64,000 nucleotides of DNA from Paracoccus limosus. GTDB lineage: Bacteria; Pseudomonadota; Alphaproteobacteria; Rhodobacterales; Rhodobacteraceae. Position 1 is the first letter of the stretch; the number at the start of each line of letters is the position of its first letter. The DNA is taken from NCBI RefSeq assembly GCF_009711185.1, contig NZ_WMIF01000017.1, positions 27,475-91,474 of the forward strand. The letters run 5' to 3'. The notes under the pieces were generated by a model. The model searched no databases. It was not told the DNA's origin and saw nothing but the letters and a program-made list of their open reading frames with translations. Shown here piece by piece: positions 1 to 9,642 of the stretch. A program made the position numbers and the translations under genes.

Positions 1-299
1 ATCATTTCGCGGTCGGTATTCGACACCGGCCCCGCCTCCATCAGCCCGTCCACGAACAGCCGCAGCCCCAGCTGCGTCGGCATCCGCCCGGCCGAGACAT
101 GCGGATGGTCCAGCAGGCCCAGATGCTCCAGATCCTGCATCACGTTGCGGATGGTTGCGGCGCTGACCTTTTCGGTCAGCTCACGCGTCAGCGTGCGTGA
201 TCCGACCGGCTCGCCCGTGGCAAGATAGGATTCGACCACCCGGCGAAACACCTCGCGCGAGCGGTCGTTCAGGTCGGAAAGCAGCGTGGTTTCTGGCAT
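1..299 (-). CDS. hrcA: Heat-inducible transcription repressor HrcA, N-terminal part (runs off window)
   Basis: HrcA represses groESL-type chaperonin operons by binding CIRCE operators. Reading the complement from the ATG at 299 gives an open frame to the window edge of about 99 residues, starting [20 protein letters not shown] and continuing with GEPVGSRTL and [13 protein letters not shown], the winged-helix region typical of HrcA N-termini, then [11 protein letters not shown]. The C-terminal dimerisation region lies outside the window. It is divergent from rph across about 73 bases. Family assignment is from recalled motifs; the frame itself is directly visible. Confidence 0.9.
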   Translation of the reverse strand, partial: MPETTLLSDLNDRSREVFRRVVESYLATGEPVGSRTLTRELTEKVSAATIRNVMQDLEHLGLLDHPHVSAGRMPTQLGLRLFVDGLMEAGPVSNTDREM

Positions 300-372
300 C
301 GACGGTTCACGGGTTGCGGTCAGGGGTCCTGCCCTAGTATTTGAACGGCAAAACCCCCGAAAGGAATGACAG

Positions 373-1086
373 ATGCGCCCCTCTGGCCGGAATTTAAGTG
401 ATATGCGTCCGATTTCAATCGAAACGGGCGTCATGCGCCACGCCGAGGGCTCGTGCCTGATCTCCTGCGGCGATACCAAGGTGCTCTGCTCGGCCACCAT
501 CGAGGAAAAAGCACCGCCCTTTCTGAAAGGCTCGGGGCAGGGCTGGGTGACTGCCGAATACGGCATGCTGCCGCGCGCCACCAATTCGCGCAACCGGCGC
601 GAGGCGGCAGCGGGCAAGCAATCCGGCCGCACCCAGGAAATCCAGCGCCTGATCGGCCGCGCCCTGCGGGCGGGAGTCGACCGCCGCGCCCTGGGTGAAC
701 GTCAGATCGTCATCGACTGCGACGTGATCCAGGCCGATGGCGGTACCCGCTGCGCCTCGATCACCGGCGGCTGGGTGGCGCTGCGTTTGGCGGTGAACAA
801 ACTGCTCAAGGCCAATATCATCACCACCGACCCGATCATGGATCATGTCGCGGCGGTGTCCTGCGGCATCTATGCCGGCCAGCCCATCGTGGATCTGGAC
901 TATGCCGAGGACAGCGAGGCCGGCACCGATGGCAATTTCATCCTGACCGGCTCGGGCCGGCTGATCGAGGTGCAGATGGCGGCCGAGGGCGCCACCTTCT
1001 CGCGCCCCGAGATGAACCAGCTGCTGGATCTGGCCGAGGCCGGCATCGCCCAGCTGGTCGCCGCGCAAAAGGCGGCCGTGGCATGA
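373..1086 (+). CDS. rph: Ribonuclease PH
   Basis: A phosphorolytic 3'-5' exoribonuclease that trims the 3' end of tRNA precursors in the cytoplasm. The 237-residue product has the usual length for the family (about 240) and begins [20 protein letters not shown], with the RNase PH signatures [14 protein letters not shown] and [19 protein letters not shown]. It is the first gene of a run on the plus strand; its TGA overlaps the ATG of rdgB by four bases. The hrcA/rph divergent pair is a common alphaproteobacterial arrangement. Confidence 0.96.
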   Translation: MRPSGRNLSDMRPISIETGVMRHAEGSCLISCGDTKVLCSATIEEKAPPFLKGSGQGWVTAEYGMLPRATNSRNRREAAAGKQSGRTQEIQRLIGRALRAGVDRRALGERQIVIDCDVIQADGGTRCASITGGWVALRLAVNKLLKANIITTDPIMDHVAAVSCGIYAGQPIVDLDYAEDSEAGTDGNFILTGSGRLIEVQMAAEGATFSRPEMNQLLDLAEAGIAQLVAAQKAAVA

Positions 1087-1688
1087 GGGCCTTTACCGAG
1101 AAAAAGCTGCTGGTCGCCACCCACAACGCCGGCAAGCTCGAAGAAATCCGCGCCATGATGGCGCCGCACGGCATCGAGGTCACCAGCGCCGGCGAGATGG
1201 GCCTGCCCGAACCCGCCGAGACCGAGGACAGCTTTATCGGCAACGCCCGCATCAAGGCCCGCGCCGCCATGCAGGCGACCGGTCTGCCGGTGCTGGCTGA
1301 TGACAGCGGCATCAGCGTCGATGGTCTGGACGGCGCCCCCGGCGTCTATACCGCCGACTGGGCCGAGACCCCGAATGGCCGCGACTTCATGCAGGCGATG
1401 ACCCGCACCTGGAACGAGCTTGATGCCCGCAACACCCCCGAGCCCCGCACCGCGCAGTTCCGCGCCACGCTGATCCTGATGTGGCCGGACGGGCATGAGG
1501 AGATCTTCGAGGGCGTGGCGCCGGGCCGTCTGGTCTGGCCGCCGCGCGGGGCGAAGGGCCATGGCTATGACCCGATCTTCGTCCCCGAAGGCCATGACGT
1601 GACCTATGCCGAGATGAGCGCGGCGGAAAAGAACGCGATCAGCCACCGCGCCCGCGCCTTTGCCCTGCTGGAGCAGGCCTTTGCGTAG
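1083..1688 (+). CDS. rdgB: Non-canonical purine NTP pyrophosphatase (RdgB/HAM1)
   Basis: Hydrolyses dITP, XTP and related damaged purine nucleotides to monophosphates, cleaning the nucleotide pool. The 201-residue protein carries the HAM1 signatures [11 protein letters not shown] near the N-terminus, [20 protein letters not shown] in the middle and [10 protein letters not shown] with SHRARA near the C-terminus. It starts inside the rph stop (ATGA) and its 3' end overlaps the start of the next gene, so rph-rdgB and the following genes are probably co-transcribed. Confidence 0.96.
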   Translation: MRAFTEKKLLVATHNAGKLEEIRAMMAPHGIEVTSAGEMGLPEPAETEDSFIGNARIKARAAMQATGLPVLADDSGISVDGLDGAPGVYTADWAETPNGRDFMQAMTRTWNELDARNTPEPRTAQFRATLILMWPDGHEEIFEGVAPGRLVWPPRGAKGHGYDPIFVPEGHDVTYAEMSAAEKNAISHRARAFALLEQAFA

Positions 1689-2055
1689 GATCTCGACCGG
1701 CTCGCCCTTCGAGCGGGAGTTCGGCTACAGCCGGGCGGTGGTCAAGGGCCCGTGGTGCTTCGTCTCGGGCACCACGAGCTATGACTATGCCGCCATGACT
1801 ATGCCCGACAGCGCCGCCAATCAGGCGCGCAACGCTTTTGCCACCATCTTTGCCACGCTGGCCGAGGCCGGGTTCCAGCCCGCCGACATCGTGCGGGTGC
1901 AATACACCATCACCGACCCCGCCTTTCTCGACGAGGTGGTGCCGGTGTTGGGTGCGGCGATGAAGGATGCGTTACCTGCCGCCACCATGGTTGTCGCGGG
2001 GCTTATCAAACCCGAAATGAAGATCGAGATCGAAGCCACCGCGTTCAGGGAATGA
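1681..2055 (+). CDS. RidA/YjgF family protein, probable TTG start
   Basis: RidA-family proteins deaminate reactive enamine/imine intermediates. The start is chosen at TTG 1681, giving (M)[19 protein letters not shown], the usual beginning of this subfamily as I recall it; a GGAG lies about eight bases upstream. An earlier in-frame TTG at 1660 would add seven residues lying wholly inside rdgB. The domain continues through FVSGTTSYDY to a C-terminal IEIEATAF strand, about 124 residues. The gene overlaps rdgB by eight bases and hemW by four. The start is inferred; the family is secure. Confidence 0.85.
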   Translation: MRRISTGSPFEREFGYSRAVVKGPWCFVSGTTSYDYAAMTMPDSAANQARNAFATIFATLAEAGFQPADIVRVQYTITDPAFLDEVVPVLGAAMKDALPAATMVVAGLIKPEMKIEIEATAFRE

Positions 2056-3245
2056 CATTGGACCTGCCAGCCGCCGCCAGCCCCACCGACCTTGCCGAGG
2101 ACTGGCGTGCCGGAGGCTTTGCCCTTTACGTCCATTGGCCATTTTGCGCGGCCAAATGCCCCTATTGCGATTTCAACAGCCATGTCGCAGCGACCATCGA
2201 CCAGCCGCGCTGGCTGGCCGCCTATCGCTCCGAGATCGCGCGGCTGGCGGCCGAAACCCGCGGCCGGGTGCTCAACAGCATCTTCTTTGGCGGCGGCACG
2301 CCCAGCCTGATGGCCCCCGAAACCGTGGCCGGGGTGATCGAGGCCGCCCGCGCTGCATGGCCCTTTGCCAATGACATCGAGATCACGCTGGAGGCCAATC
2401 CGACCAGCGTCGAGATGGGCCGGTTCCGCGCCTTTGCCGATGGCGGGGTCAACCGCGTGTCGATGGGCATTCAGGCGCTGAACGACGACGATCTGCGCCG
2501 TCTGGGCCGGATGCATTCCGTGGTCGAGGCCCGCGCGGCCTTCGACATTGCCCGCGACTGTTTCACGCGGGTCAGCTTCGATCTGATCTATGCCCGGCAG
2601 GATCAGGACCGCGCGCATTGGCGGGCCGAACTGACAGAGGCGCTGTCGATGGCCGTCGATCACCTCTCGGCCTATCAGCTGACGATCGAGCCCGGCACCG
2701 CCTTTGGCGCGCGCCATGCGAAAGGCGGGCTCAAGGGTCTGCCCGATGATGACATGTCGGCGGACATGTATCTGGACACGCAAGAGATCTGCGCCGCTGC
2801 CGGCATGCCGACCTATGAGATCTCGAACCACGCCCGGCCCGGCGCCGAAAGCCGGCACAATCTGGTCTATTGGCGGCAAGGCGACTGGGCGGCGGTTGGC
2901 CCGGGGGCGCATGGCCGGCTGACCCTGCCCGGCGGCCGCCTGGCCACCGAGGCGCATCGGGCGCCGGGTGAATGGCTGGCGGCGGTCGAGGGCCGGGGCA
3001 ATGGCGACAGCGCCACCGAGGCCCTGACGATGCAGGACCGCGCGCTTGAATACCTGCTGATGTCGCTGCGGCTGGCCGAGGGCATGCAGGTCTCGCGCTA
3101 CCTGTCCCATGGCGCCCGGCTGCCGCAGGGCCGGTTGGCGGATCTTGTCGGGCTGGGGTTGGTTGTGCTGCAGCAGGACCGGCTGATCGCCACCCCGACT
3201 GGCCGGCCGGTCCTGAACGCGATCCTGCGCGAACTGGCGGAGTAA
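2052..3245 (+). CDS. hemW: Radical SAM heme chaperone HemW (coproporphyrinogen III oxidase-like)
   Basis: HemW binds heme and an Fe-S cluster and delivers heme to respiratory proteins; it was formerly annotated as oxygen-independent coproporphyrinogen oxidase. The 397-residue protein has the radical-SAM CX3CX2C signature within CAAKCPYCDFNSH (about residue 32 onward), then FFGGGTPSLM and EANPTSVE, and a C-terminal HemN_C-type region. Start ATGA-overlaps the RidA-like gene. In many alphaproteobacteria the order rph-rdgB-hemW is conserved, which supports the call. Confidence 0.93.
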   Translation: MTLDLPAAASPTDLAEDWRAGGFALYVHWPFCAAKCPYCDFNSHVAATIDQPRWLAAYRSEIARLAAETRGRVLNSIFFGGGTPSLMAPETVAGVIEAARAAWPFANDIEITLEANPTSVEMGRFRAFADGGVNRVSMGIQALNDDDLRRLGRMHSVVEARAAFDIARDCFTRVSFDLIYARQDQDRAHWRAELTEALSMAVDHLSAYQLTIEPGTAFGARHAKGGLKGLPDDDMSADMYLDTQEICAAAGMPTYEISNHARPGAESRHNLVYWRQGDWAAVGPGAHGRLTLPGGRLATEAHRAPGEWLAAVEGRGNGDSATEALTMQDRALEYLLMSLRLAEGMQVSRYLSHGARLPQGRLADLVGLGLVVLQQDRLIATPTGRPVLNAILRELAE

Positions 3246-3246
3246 G

Positions 3247-3600
3247 ATGCATTACCTTTGGCTTGGCCTTGGCTGGCTTTTTCTCGCGCTTGGCCTGATC
3301 GGCGTGGTGCTGCCGGTGATGCCGACGGTGCCCTTTCTCTTGGTCGCCGTCTGGGCCTTTGCGCGCTCCTCGCCGCGGCTGGGCGCGCGCATCCTGCGCA
3401 ACCCGACCGTCGGGCCGCATATCCGCGCCTGGCGCCGCAATGGCGCCGTCAGCCGCAGGGCCAAGATCGCGGCGACGCTGGCCATGGCCTGCGGCGTCGG
3501 CTGGTCCACATGGTTCGGTCTGGACCCCCGGCTGATCGCGGCGCAGGCGCTGGTCTGCGGCGGCATTGCCCTGTGGCTGATCCGGCGCCCGGAAGCCTGA
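3247..3600 (+). CDS. YbaN family (DUF454) small membrane protein
   Basis: A 117-residue inner membrane protein of unknown function. The N-terminal helix MHYLWLGLGWLFLALGLIGV runs into VLPVMPTVPFLL, a DUF454 hallmark; two more hydrophobic segments occur at about residues 75-90 and 97-112, separated by an Arg-rich cytoplasmic loop. It follows hemW by one base and is probably the last gene of that operon. The family has no assigned activity. Confidence 0.85.
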   Translation: MHYLWLGLGWLFLALGLIGVVLPVMPTVPFLLVAVWAFARSSPRLGARILRNPTVGPHIRAWRRNGAVSRRAKIAATLAMACGVGWSTWFGLDPRLIAAQALVCGGIALWLIRRPEA

Positions 3601-3699
3601 AACCCCGGCCCGGTCCGGCGGTTACAACCTTTTTCCCACTTGTTCAGAACGCGGCGTGGCGCGAACCTCGCAGCATTCAGGTTCATCGGAGGGAGAACC

Positions 3700-4284
3700 A
3701 TGGTAGATACATCCGGCGTCAAGATCCATCCTGCGGTCGATAACGGCATCAAACCGGCCAAGCCGGGTTTTTCGGGCGGCGAGCTTCATTGCCATTGCAG
3801 CTCGAACCCGGTGCGGGTCGCCGTCAAGGCGCAGACCGCGCATAACCACGTCTGCGGCTGCACCAAGTGCTGGAAGCCCGAGGGCGCGATCTTTTCGCAA
3901 GTGGCCGTTGTCGGCCGCGATTCCATCGAGGTGCTCAGCGGCGCCGAGAAGCTCGAGATCGTCAACAAGGACGCGCCGATCCAGCGCCACCGCTGCAAGG
4001 ATTGCGGCGTGCACATGTATGGCCGCATCGAGAACACCGAACACCCGTTCTATGGTCTGGACTTCGTCCATACCGAGCTTTCGGATCTGGACGGCTGGTC
4101 GGCGCCGGAATTCGCCGCCTTCGTCAGCTCGATCATCGAATCCGGTGTCGATCCCAGCCGGATGGACGCGATCCGCGCCCGGTTGCGCGAATTGGGTCTG
4201 GAACCCTATGATGCGCTGTCGCCGCCGCTGATGGATGCCATCGCGACGCATATCGCCAAGAAATCGGGCGCACTCGCGGCTTGA
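3700..4284 (+). CDS. gfa: S-(hydroxymethyl)glutathione synthase (glutathione-dependent formaldehyde-activating enzyme)
   Basis: Speeds or assists the condensation of formaldehyde with glutathione, the first step of glutathione-linked formaldehyde oxidation. The 194-residue protein shows the zinc-binding cysteines as HCHCSS (about residue 30), CGCTKC (52-57) and CKDCGVH (about 99). From memory the sequence is almost that of the structurally studied P. denitrificans enzyme. The ATG at 3700 follows a CGGAGGGAG ribosome site. It precedes the dehydrogenase that uses its product. Whether Gfa is a true synthase or a glutathione carrier has been debated. Confidence 0.96.
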   Translation: MVDTSGVKIHPAVDNGIKPAKPGFSGGELHCHCSSNPVRVAVKAQTAHNHVCGCTKCWKPEGAIFSQVAVVGRDSIEVLSGAEKLEIVNKDAPIQRHRCKDCGVHMYGRIENTEHPFYGLDFVHTELSDLDGWSAPEFAAFVSSIIESGVDPSRMDAIRARLRELGLEPYDALSPPLMDAIATHIAKKSGALAA

Positions 4285-4309
4285 CGCGACCCGTCCGGAC
4301 AGGACAGCA

Positions 4310-4332
4310 GGGGGCCGGTCGAACCGGCCCCC
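4310..4332 (+). other. Perfect hairpin between gfa and frmA
   Basis: GGGGGCCGGT (4310-4319) pairs perfectly with ACCGGCCCCC (4323-4332) around a 3-base loop. No T-run follows, so a simple intrinsic terminator is unlikely; a partial terminator or an mRNA-stabilising or processing structure that sets gfa above frmA is more plausible. The role is inference. Confidence 0.6.
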
Positions 4333-4387
4333 ATGCCATGCCGACCACAAGCAGGCCTCCCGGCCGCCACGCAAGGAGTATGTGAAC

Positions 4388-5515
<1,128 letters not shown>

Positions 5516-5540
5516 TCCGTAACGGCTGCTTAGTTAAAAG

Positions 5541-5572
5541 GACGGCGGGGGCGGGCAACCGATCCCGCCGTC
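5541..5572 (+). other. Inverted repeat in the leader of the ClpP-like gene
   Basis: GACGGCGGG (5541-5549) is perfectly repeated inverted as CCCGCCGTC (5564-5572) with a 14-base loop. It ends 18 bases before the preferred ATG (5591) and just upstream of its AAAGGA ribosome site. It could partly terminate transcription from frmA or shape translation of the next gene; no T-run follows. Confidence 0.55.
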
Positions 5573-5590
5573 AACATGAAAGGACCGATC

Positions 5591-6220
5591 ATGGCACGAC
5601 ACTTCCATCTGGACGACGAAGACGACGACGACCGCCCGCAAGAAGACCAGAAGGATGAAGGTCTGGGCCTGCCGGAAGGCGACAAGATCGGCAAACTCTA
5701 TTTCAAGTCGCGCACTGTCATCATCGCCGGTGGCATCAACGACAAGCTGGCGCAGCGCACCGTGGCGCATCTGCTGGCTCTGGCCGAGGACAGCGACAAG
5801 CCGATCAACGTGCTGATCAGCTCGCCCGGCGGCCATGTCGAATCGGGCGACATGATCCATGACGTGATCAAGTTCATCCGTCCGACCGTGCGCACCATCG
5901 GCTCGGGCTGGGTGGCATCGGCCGGTGCGCTGATCTTTGTCGCGGCGAAAAAGGAAAACCGTTTCTGCCTGCCCAACACCCGCTTCCTGATCCACCAGCC
6001 CTCGGGCGGGATCGGCGGCACCTCGTCGGACATGATGATCCAGGCCGAACAGGTCCGCCTGATGCGCGACCGGCTGAACCAGATCTTTGCCGATGCCACC
6101 GGCCAGAGCCTGGAACGGATCGAAAAGGACACCCAGCGCGATTTCTGGCTGAACACGCAAGAGGCGCTGGATTACGGCCTGCTGGGCCAGGTCATCCGCT
6201 CGGCGGACGAGCTGAAATGA
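5591..6220 (+). CDS. ClpP-like serine protease with acidic N-terminal extension, in formaldehyde operon
   Basis: A ClpP-fold peptidase homologue, 209 residues from ATG 5591 (AAAGGA eight bases upstream; ATG 5576 lacks a good ribosome site). The catalytic triad looks intact: Ser110 in GSGWVASAGALIF, His135 in RFLIHQPSGG and Asp184 in KDTQRDFW; ISSPGGHVESG matches the ClpP oxyanion region. Unlike housekeeping ClpP, the N-terminus is very acidic (LDDEDDDDRPQEDQ, residues 7-20) and the usual YSRLLKERIIFL segment is replaced by YFKSRTVIIAG. It lies between frmA and a GNAT gene, inside the formaldehyde cluster. Substrate and partner ATPase are unknown. Confidence 0.85.
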   Translation: MARHFHLDDEDDDDRPQEDQKDEGLGLPEGDKIGKLYFKSRTVIIAGGINDKLAQRTVAHLLALAEDSDKPINVLISSPGGHVESGDMIHDVIKFIRPTVRTIGSGWVASAGALIFVAAKKENRFCLPNTRFLIHQPSGGIGGTSSDMMIQAEQVRLMRDRLNQIFADATGQSLERIEKDTQRDFWLNTQEALDYGLLGQVIRSADELK

Positions 6221-6729
6221 CTTCGGGCCGGGCCGTGATCCGGCCCGCCACGCCCGCCGACCACGCCGCGATCTGGTCCATCCTCGAGCCGGTCTATCGT
6301 GCGGGCGAAACTTATTGCATCCCGACCGACATCACCCGGGACGAGGCGCTGGCGGACTGGTTCGCCGCGCCCTTCACCGCCTTCGTCGCTGAACTCGATG
6401 GCCGCATCCTTGGCGCCAGCCATGTCGGGCGCAACCGGCCCGGTCCGGCCAGCCATGTCGCCAATGCCAGCTTCGTCACTCATCCCGACGCGCGCGGTCG
6501 CGGCATTGCCCGGGCTTTGGTCACCCATGCCAAGGACTGGGCGCGGGCGCAGGGCTTTCGCGCCATGCAGTTCAATTTCGTCGTCTCGACCAATGCCGAT
6601 GCCGTTCATTCGTGGCAGAAGGCCGGTTTCGATATTGTCGGCCGGTTGCCCGGCGCGTTTCTTCACCCGCAACATGGCTATGTCGATGCGCTGGTCATGT
6701 TCCACGACCTGACAGGAGAGCAGCCATGA
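6217..6729 (+). CDS. GNAT family N-acetyltransferase
   Basis: A 170-residue acetyl-CoA dependent acetyltransferase. The acetyl-CoA loop is visible as THPDARGRGIARALVTHAKD (about residues 88-107), followed by the AVHSWQKAGF segment common to the fold's last helix. Its ATG overlaps the stop of the ClpP-like gene by four bases and its stop overlaps the start of fghA, so it is translationally coupled on both sides. Substrate is unknown; nothing in the sequence ties it to formaldehyde metabolism except position. Confidence 0.88.
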   Translation: MTSGRAVIRPATPADHAAIWSILEPVYRAGETYCIPTDITRDEALADWFAAPFTAFVAELDGRILGASHVGRNRPGPASHVANASFVTHPDARGRGIARALVTHAKDWARAQGFRAMQFNFVVSTNADAVHSWQKAGFDIVGRLPGAFLHPQHGYVDALVMFHDLTGEQP

Positions 6730-7562
6730 CGCTGGCTTATGAAACCGTGTCCGAGAATCGCAGCTTCGGCGGCGTTCAGGGCGTCTATCGTCACCAGTCC
6801 CAGGCGACCGGCACGCCGATGACCTTTGCCGTCTACCTGCCGCCGCAGGCCCAACACGGCAAGGTGCCGGTGCTATGGTATCTTTCGGGCCTGACCTGCA
6901 CCCATGAAAACGCCATGACCAAGGCCGGCGCCCAGGAATGGGCGGCGGAATTCGGCATCGCGCTGATCTTTCCCGACACCTCGCCGCGCGGCGACGGGGT
7001 GGCCAATGACGATGCCTATGATCTGGGGCAGGGTGCGGGCTTCTACGTCGATGCGACGCAAGAGCCCTGGGCGCCGCATTTCAAGATGTGGCACTATATC
7101 ACCCATGAGCTGCCCGAGCTGGTGTTCGGGAATTTCCCGCTGGACCGCGACGCGCAGGGCATCACTGGCCATTCCATGGGCGGCCATGGCGCGCTGACCA
7201 TCGCGATGACCTTTCCGCAGCGCTACAAGTCTGTCTCGGCCTTTGCGCCGATCGCCCATCCCAGCGAATCCGACTGGGGCCGCAAGCAGTTCACCGCCTA
7301 TCTGGGCGAGGACAAGGCGGCCTGGGCTGCGCATGACGCCACCCTGCTGATGCGCGAGCGCGGCTATCCCGGCGAGATCCTGATCGATCAGGGCGCCAGC
7401 GACCAGTTCCTGCACCTGCTCAAACCCGAGGCGCTGGCCCATGCCATGGCCGAGCGCCGCCAGCCCGGCACCATCAGGATGCAGGAAGGCTACGACCACA
7501 GCTATTTCTTCGTCCAGACCTTTATCCCCGACCACATCCGCTGGCACGCCGAGCGTCTGTGA
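6726..7562 (+). CDS. fghA: S-formylglutathione hydrolase
   Basis: Hydrolyses S-formylglutathione to formate and glutathione, the last step of the pathway. The 278-residue esterase-D-type alpha/beta hydrolase has the nucleophile elbow GHSMGGHGA (about residues 146-154), upstream LSGLTCTHENAMTKAG, and a C-terminal YDHSYFF histidine. Start is the ATG overlapping the GNAT stop. A strong terminator follows directly, closing the gfa-frmA-clpP-like-GNAT-fghA group. Confidence 0.96.
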   Translation: MTLAYETVSENRSFGGVQGVYRHQSQATGTPMTFAVYLPPQAQHGKVPVLWYLSGLTCTHENAMTKAGAQEWAAEFGIALIFPDTSPRGDGVANDDAYDLGQGAGFYVDATQEPWAPHFKMWHYITHELPELVFGNFPLDRDAQGITGHSMGGHGALTIAMTFPQRYKSVSAFAPIAHPSESDWGRKQFTAYLGEDKAAWAAHDATLLMRERGYPGEILIDQGASDQFLHLLKPEALAHAMAERRQPGTIRMQEGYDHSYFFVQTFIPDHIRWHAERL

Positions 7563-7569
7563 CATCAGA

Positions 7570-7596
7570 CCCCCCGCTGTGATGGCGGGGGGTTTT
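7570..7596 (+). terminator. Intrinsic terminator after fghA
   Basis: CCCCCCGC (7570-7577) pairs with GCGGGGGG (7585-7592) around a 7-base loop and is followed by TTTT. It separates the formaldehyde operon from the xoxF transcription unit. Confidence 0.85.
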
Positions 7597-7737
7597 CCCA
7601 TACCAATTGCCGATTTTTCCTAATACTTTGGTCTAGGCACGGGTGCGGTTTCGTTGACGTATCCGTGTTCAGGGCAGGATATTTTCCCATGGCCGCGCGG
7701 CAGGAGGAGTCGCAGCCGCCGCTTTGGAGGAATATTC
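7597..7737 (+). promoter_or_regulatory. xoxF upstream region with repeats shared with the xoxF-xoxG gap
   Basis: The 141 bases between the fghA terminator and xoxF contain TAATACTTTGGT at 7621-7632 and CAGGATATTTTCCC at 7675-7688. The first recurs in direct orientation at 9538-9549, the second in inverted orientation at 9587-9600, on either side of the xoxF coding region. GCTTTGGAGG before the ATG is the ribosome site. I cannot place the -10/-35 with confidence. A regulator-binding role for the 12-mer is inference. Confidence 0.5.
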
Positions 7738-9540
7738 ATGAAGACCATGATCAAGGGCGCCGGTCTGGCGCTGCTGCTGTCTGGCACGGCGGTACTGGCC
7801 AACGACAGCGTGCTTTCGGAAATTGCCAAGCCGGAGCAATGGGCGATCCAGACGGGTGACTATGCCAACACCCGCTATTCGACGCTGGACAAGATCAACA
7901 AGGACAACGTGAAGGACCTGCGCGTTGCCTGGACCTTCTCGACCGGGGTTCTGCGCGGCCATGAGGGTTCGCCCCTGGTCATCGGCGATGTGATGTATCT
8001 GCACACGCCCTTTCCGAACAACGTCTTTGCGCTGGACCTGAACGACGGCGGCAAGATCCTGTGGCGCTACCAGCCGCAGCAGGATCCGAACGTCATCGCG
8101 GTCATGTGCTGCGACACCGTCAACCGGGGTCTGGCCTATGCGGACGGGCTGATCCTGATGCATCAGGCCGACACGACGCTGGTGGCGCTGGACGCCAAGA
8201 CCGGCGAAGTTAAATGGTCGGTCAAGACCGGCGATCCGGCTCTGGGCGAAACCAACACCGCCACCGTGCTGCCGGTCAAGGACAAGGTGATCGTCGGCGT
8301 CTCGGGCGGCGAATACGGCGTGCGCGGTCGCGTCACCGCCTATAGCCTGAAAGACGGCAAGGAACTGTGGAAAGCATATTCGACCGGCCCCGACGCCGAA
8401 ATGCTGGTCGACCCGGAAAAGACCACCGCGCTTGGCAAGCCGATCGGCAAGGACAGCTCGCTGAAAAGCTGGGAAGGCGATCAGTGGAAGATCGGCGGCG
8501 GCACCACCTGGGGCTGGTATTCCTATGACCCCGAGCTGAACCTGATCTATTACGGCACCGGCAACCCCTCGACCTGGAACCCCAGCCAGCGTCCGGGCGA
8601 CAACAAGTGGTCGATGACCATCATGGCCCGCGATGCCGACACCGGCATGGCGAAATGGTTCTACCAGATGACGCCGCATGACGAATGGGACTTCGACGGC
8701 GTCAACGAGATGATCCTGACCAACCAGAAGGTCGACGGCAAGGATCGCAAGCTGCTGACCCACTTTGACCGCAACGGTCTGGGCTATACGCTGGACCGCG
8801 AAACCGGCGAGCTGCTGGTGGCGCAGAAATACGATCCGGCGGTGAACTGGACCACCGGCGTCGATATGGACCCCAAATCCGAAACCTATGGCCGCCCGGC
8901 CGTGGTGGCCGAATTCTCGACCGACCAGAACGGCGAGGACGAGAACACCACCGGCGTCTGCCCGGCCGCGCTTGGCTCCAAGGACCAGCAGCCGGCGGCC
9001 TTCTCGCCCAAGACCAACCTGTTCTACGTGCCGACCAACCACGTCTGCATGGACTATGAGCCGTTCCGCGTCGCCTATACCGCCGGCCAGCCCTATGTCG
9101 GGGCCACGCTGTCGATGTATCCGGCTCCGAACAGCCATGGTGGCATGGGCAACTTCATCGCCTGGGACAACACCAAGGGCGAGATCAAATGGTCGCTGCC
9201 CGAGCAGTTCTCGGTCTGGTCGGGCGCTTTGGCCACTGCGGGCGATGTGGTGTTCTACGGCACGCTGGAAGGCTATCTGAAGGCAGTCGATTCCGAGACG
9301 GGCAAAGAGCTTTACAAGTTCAAGACCCCCTCGGGCATCATCGGCAACGTCATGACCTATGAGCATGGCGGCAAGCAGTACATCGGCGTGCTTTCGGGCG
9401 TCGGCGGTTGGGCAGGCATCGGTCTTGCGGCCGGCCTGACCAACCCGAACGAAGGTTTGGGGGCTGTCGGCGGCTATGCGTCGCTGTCGCAATACACCGA
9501 ACTGGGCGGCCAGCTGACCGTGTTCGAGCTGCCCGGCTAA
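7738..9540 (+). CDS. xoxF: Lanthanide-type PQQ methanol dehydrogenase XoxF
   Basis: Periplasmic quinoprotein that oxidises methanol (and formaldehyde) using PQQ and a rare-earth ion. 600 residues with signal peptide [19 protein letters not shown]...LAN. The adjacent-cysteine disulphide is C124-C125 ([10 protein letters not shown]). The catalytic segment [12 protein letters not shown] has Asp318 and, two residues on, Asp320; the second Asp is the lanthanide marker, where calcium-dependent MxaF has Ala. Trp-docking propeller blades such as [11 protein letters not shown] recur. The ATG at 7738 follows TTTGGAGGA. Downstream xoxG and xoxJ complete the known xox trio. Confidence 0.96.
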   Translation: MKTMIKGAGLALLLSGTAVLANDSVLSEIAKPEQWAIQTGDYANTRYSTLDKINKDNVKDLRVAWTFSTGVLRGHEGSPLVIGDVMYLHTPFPNNVFALDLNDGGKILWRYQPQQDPNVIAVMCCDTVNRGLAYADGLILMHQADTTLVALDAKTGEVKWSVKTGDPALGETNTATVLPVKDKVIVGVSGGEYGVRGRVTAYSLKDGKELWKAYSTGPDAEMLVDPEKTTALGKPIGKDSSLKSWEGDQWKIGGGTTWGWYSYDPELNLIYYGTGNPSTWNPSQRPGDNKWSMTIMARDADTGMAKWFYQMTPHDEWDFDGVNEMILTNQKVDGKDRKLLTHFDRNGLGYTLDRETGELLVAQKYDPAVNWTTGVDMDPKSETYGRPAVVAEFSTDQNGEDENTTGVCPAALGSKDQQPAAFSPKTNLFYVPTNHVCMDYEPFRVAYTAGQPYVGATLSMYPAPNSHGGMGNFIAWDNTKGEIKWSLPEQFSVWSGALATAGDVVFYGTLEGYLKAVDSETGKELYKFKTPSGIIGNVMTYEHGGKQYIGVLSGVGGWAGIGLAAGLTNPNEGLGAVGGYASLSQYTELGGQLTVFELPG

Positions 9541-9576
9541 TACTTTGGTGCAGAAAACCAAACTGTGACTCGTCAC

Positions 9577-9608
9577 GCTCCGCCCGGGGAAAATATCCTG
9601 GGCGGAGC
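9577..9608 (+). other. Hairpin between xoxF and xoxG
   Basis: GCTCCGCCC (9577-9585) pairs perfectly with GGGCGGAGC (9600-9608); the 14-base loop holds a GGATATTT/AAATATCC core like that of the palindromic repeat described at 20, 38 and 54 kb. A weak T-rich run (TATCATTTTA) follows. It may be a partial terminator or processing site making xoxF mRNA more abundant than xoxG. A smaller inverted repeat, TTTGGT/ACCAAA, lies at 9544-9563. Confidence 0.6.
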
Positions 9609-9642
9609 TATCATTTTACGGGTGACAGCAAGGGAGGAATTC

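Noticed and set aside
7669..9576. Long open frame of 635 codons on the minus strand opposite xoxF
   Set aside because: The xoxF strand has signal peptide, disulphide cysteines and catalytic motifs; the opposite frame is His/Asp/Arg/Gly-rich with no recognisable motif, the usual GC-rich antisense artefact.
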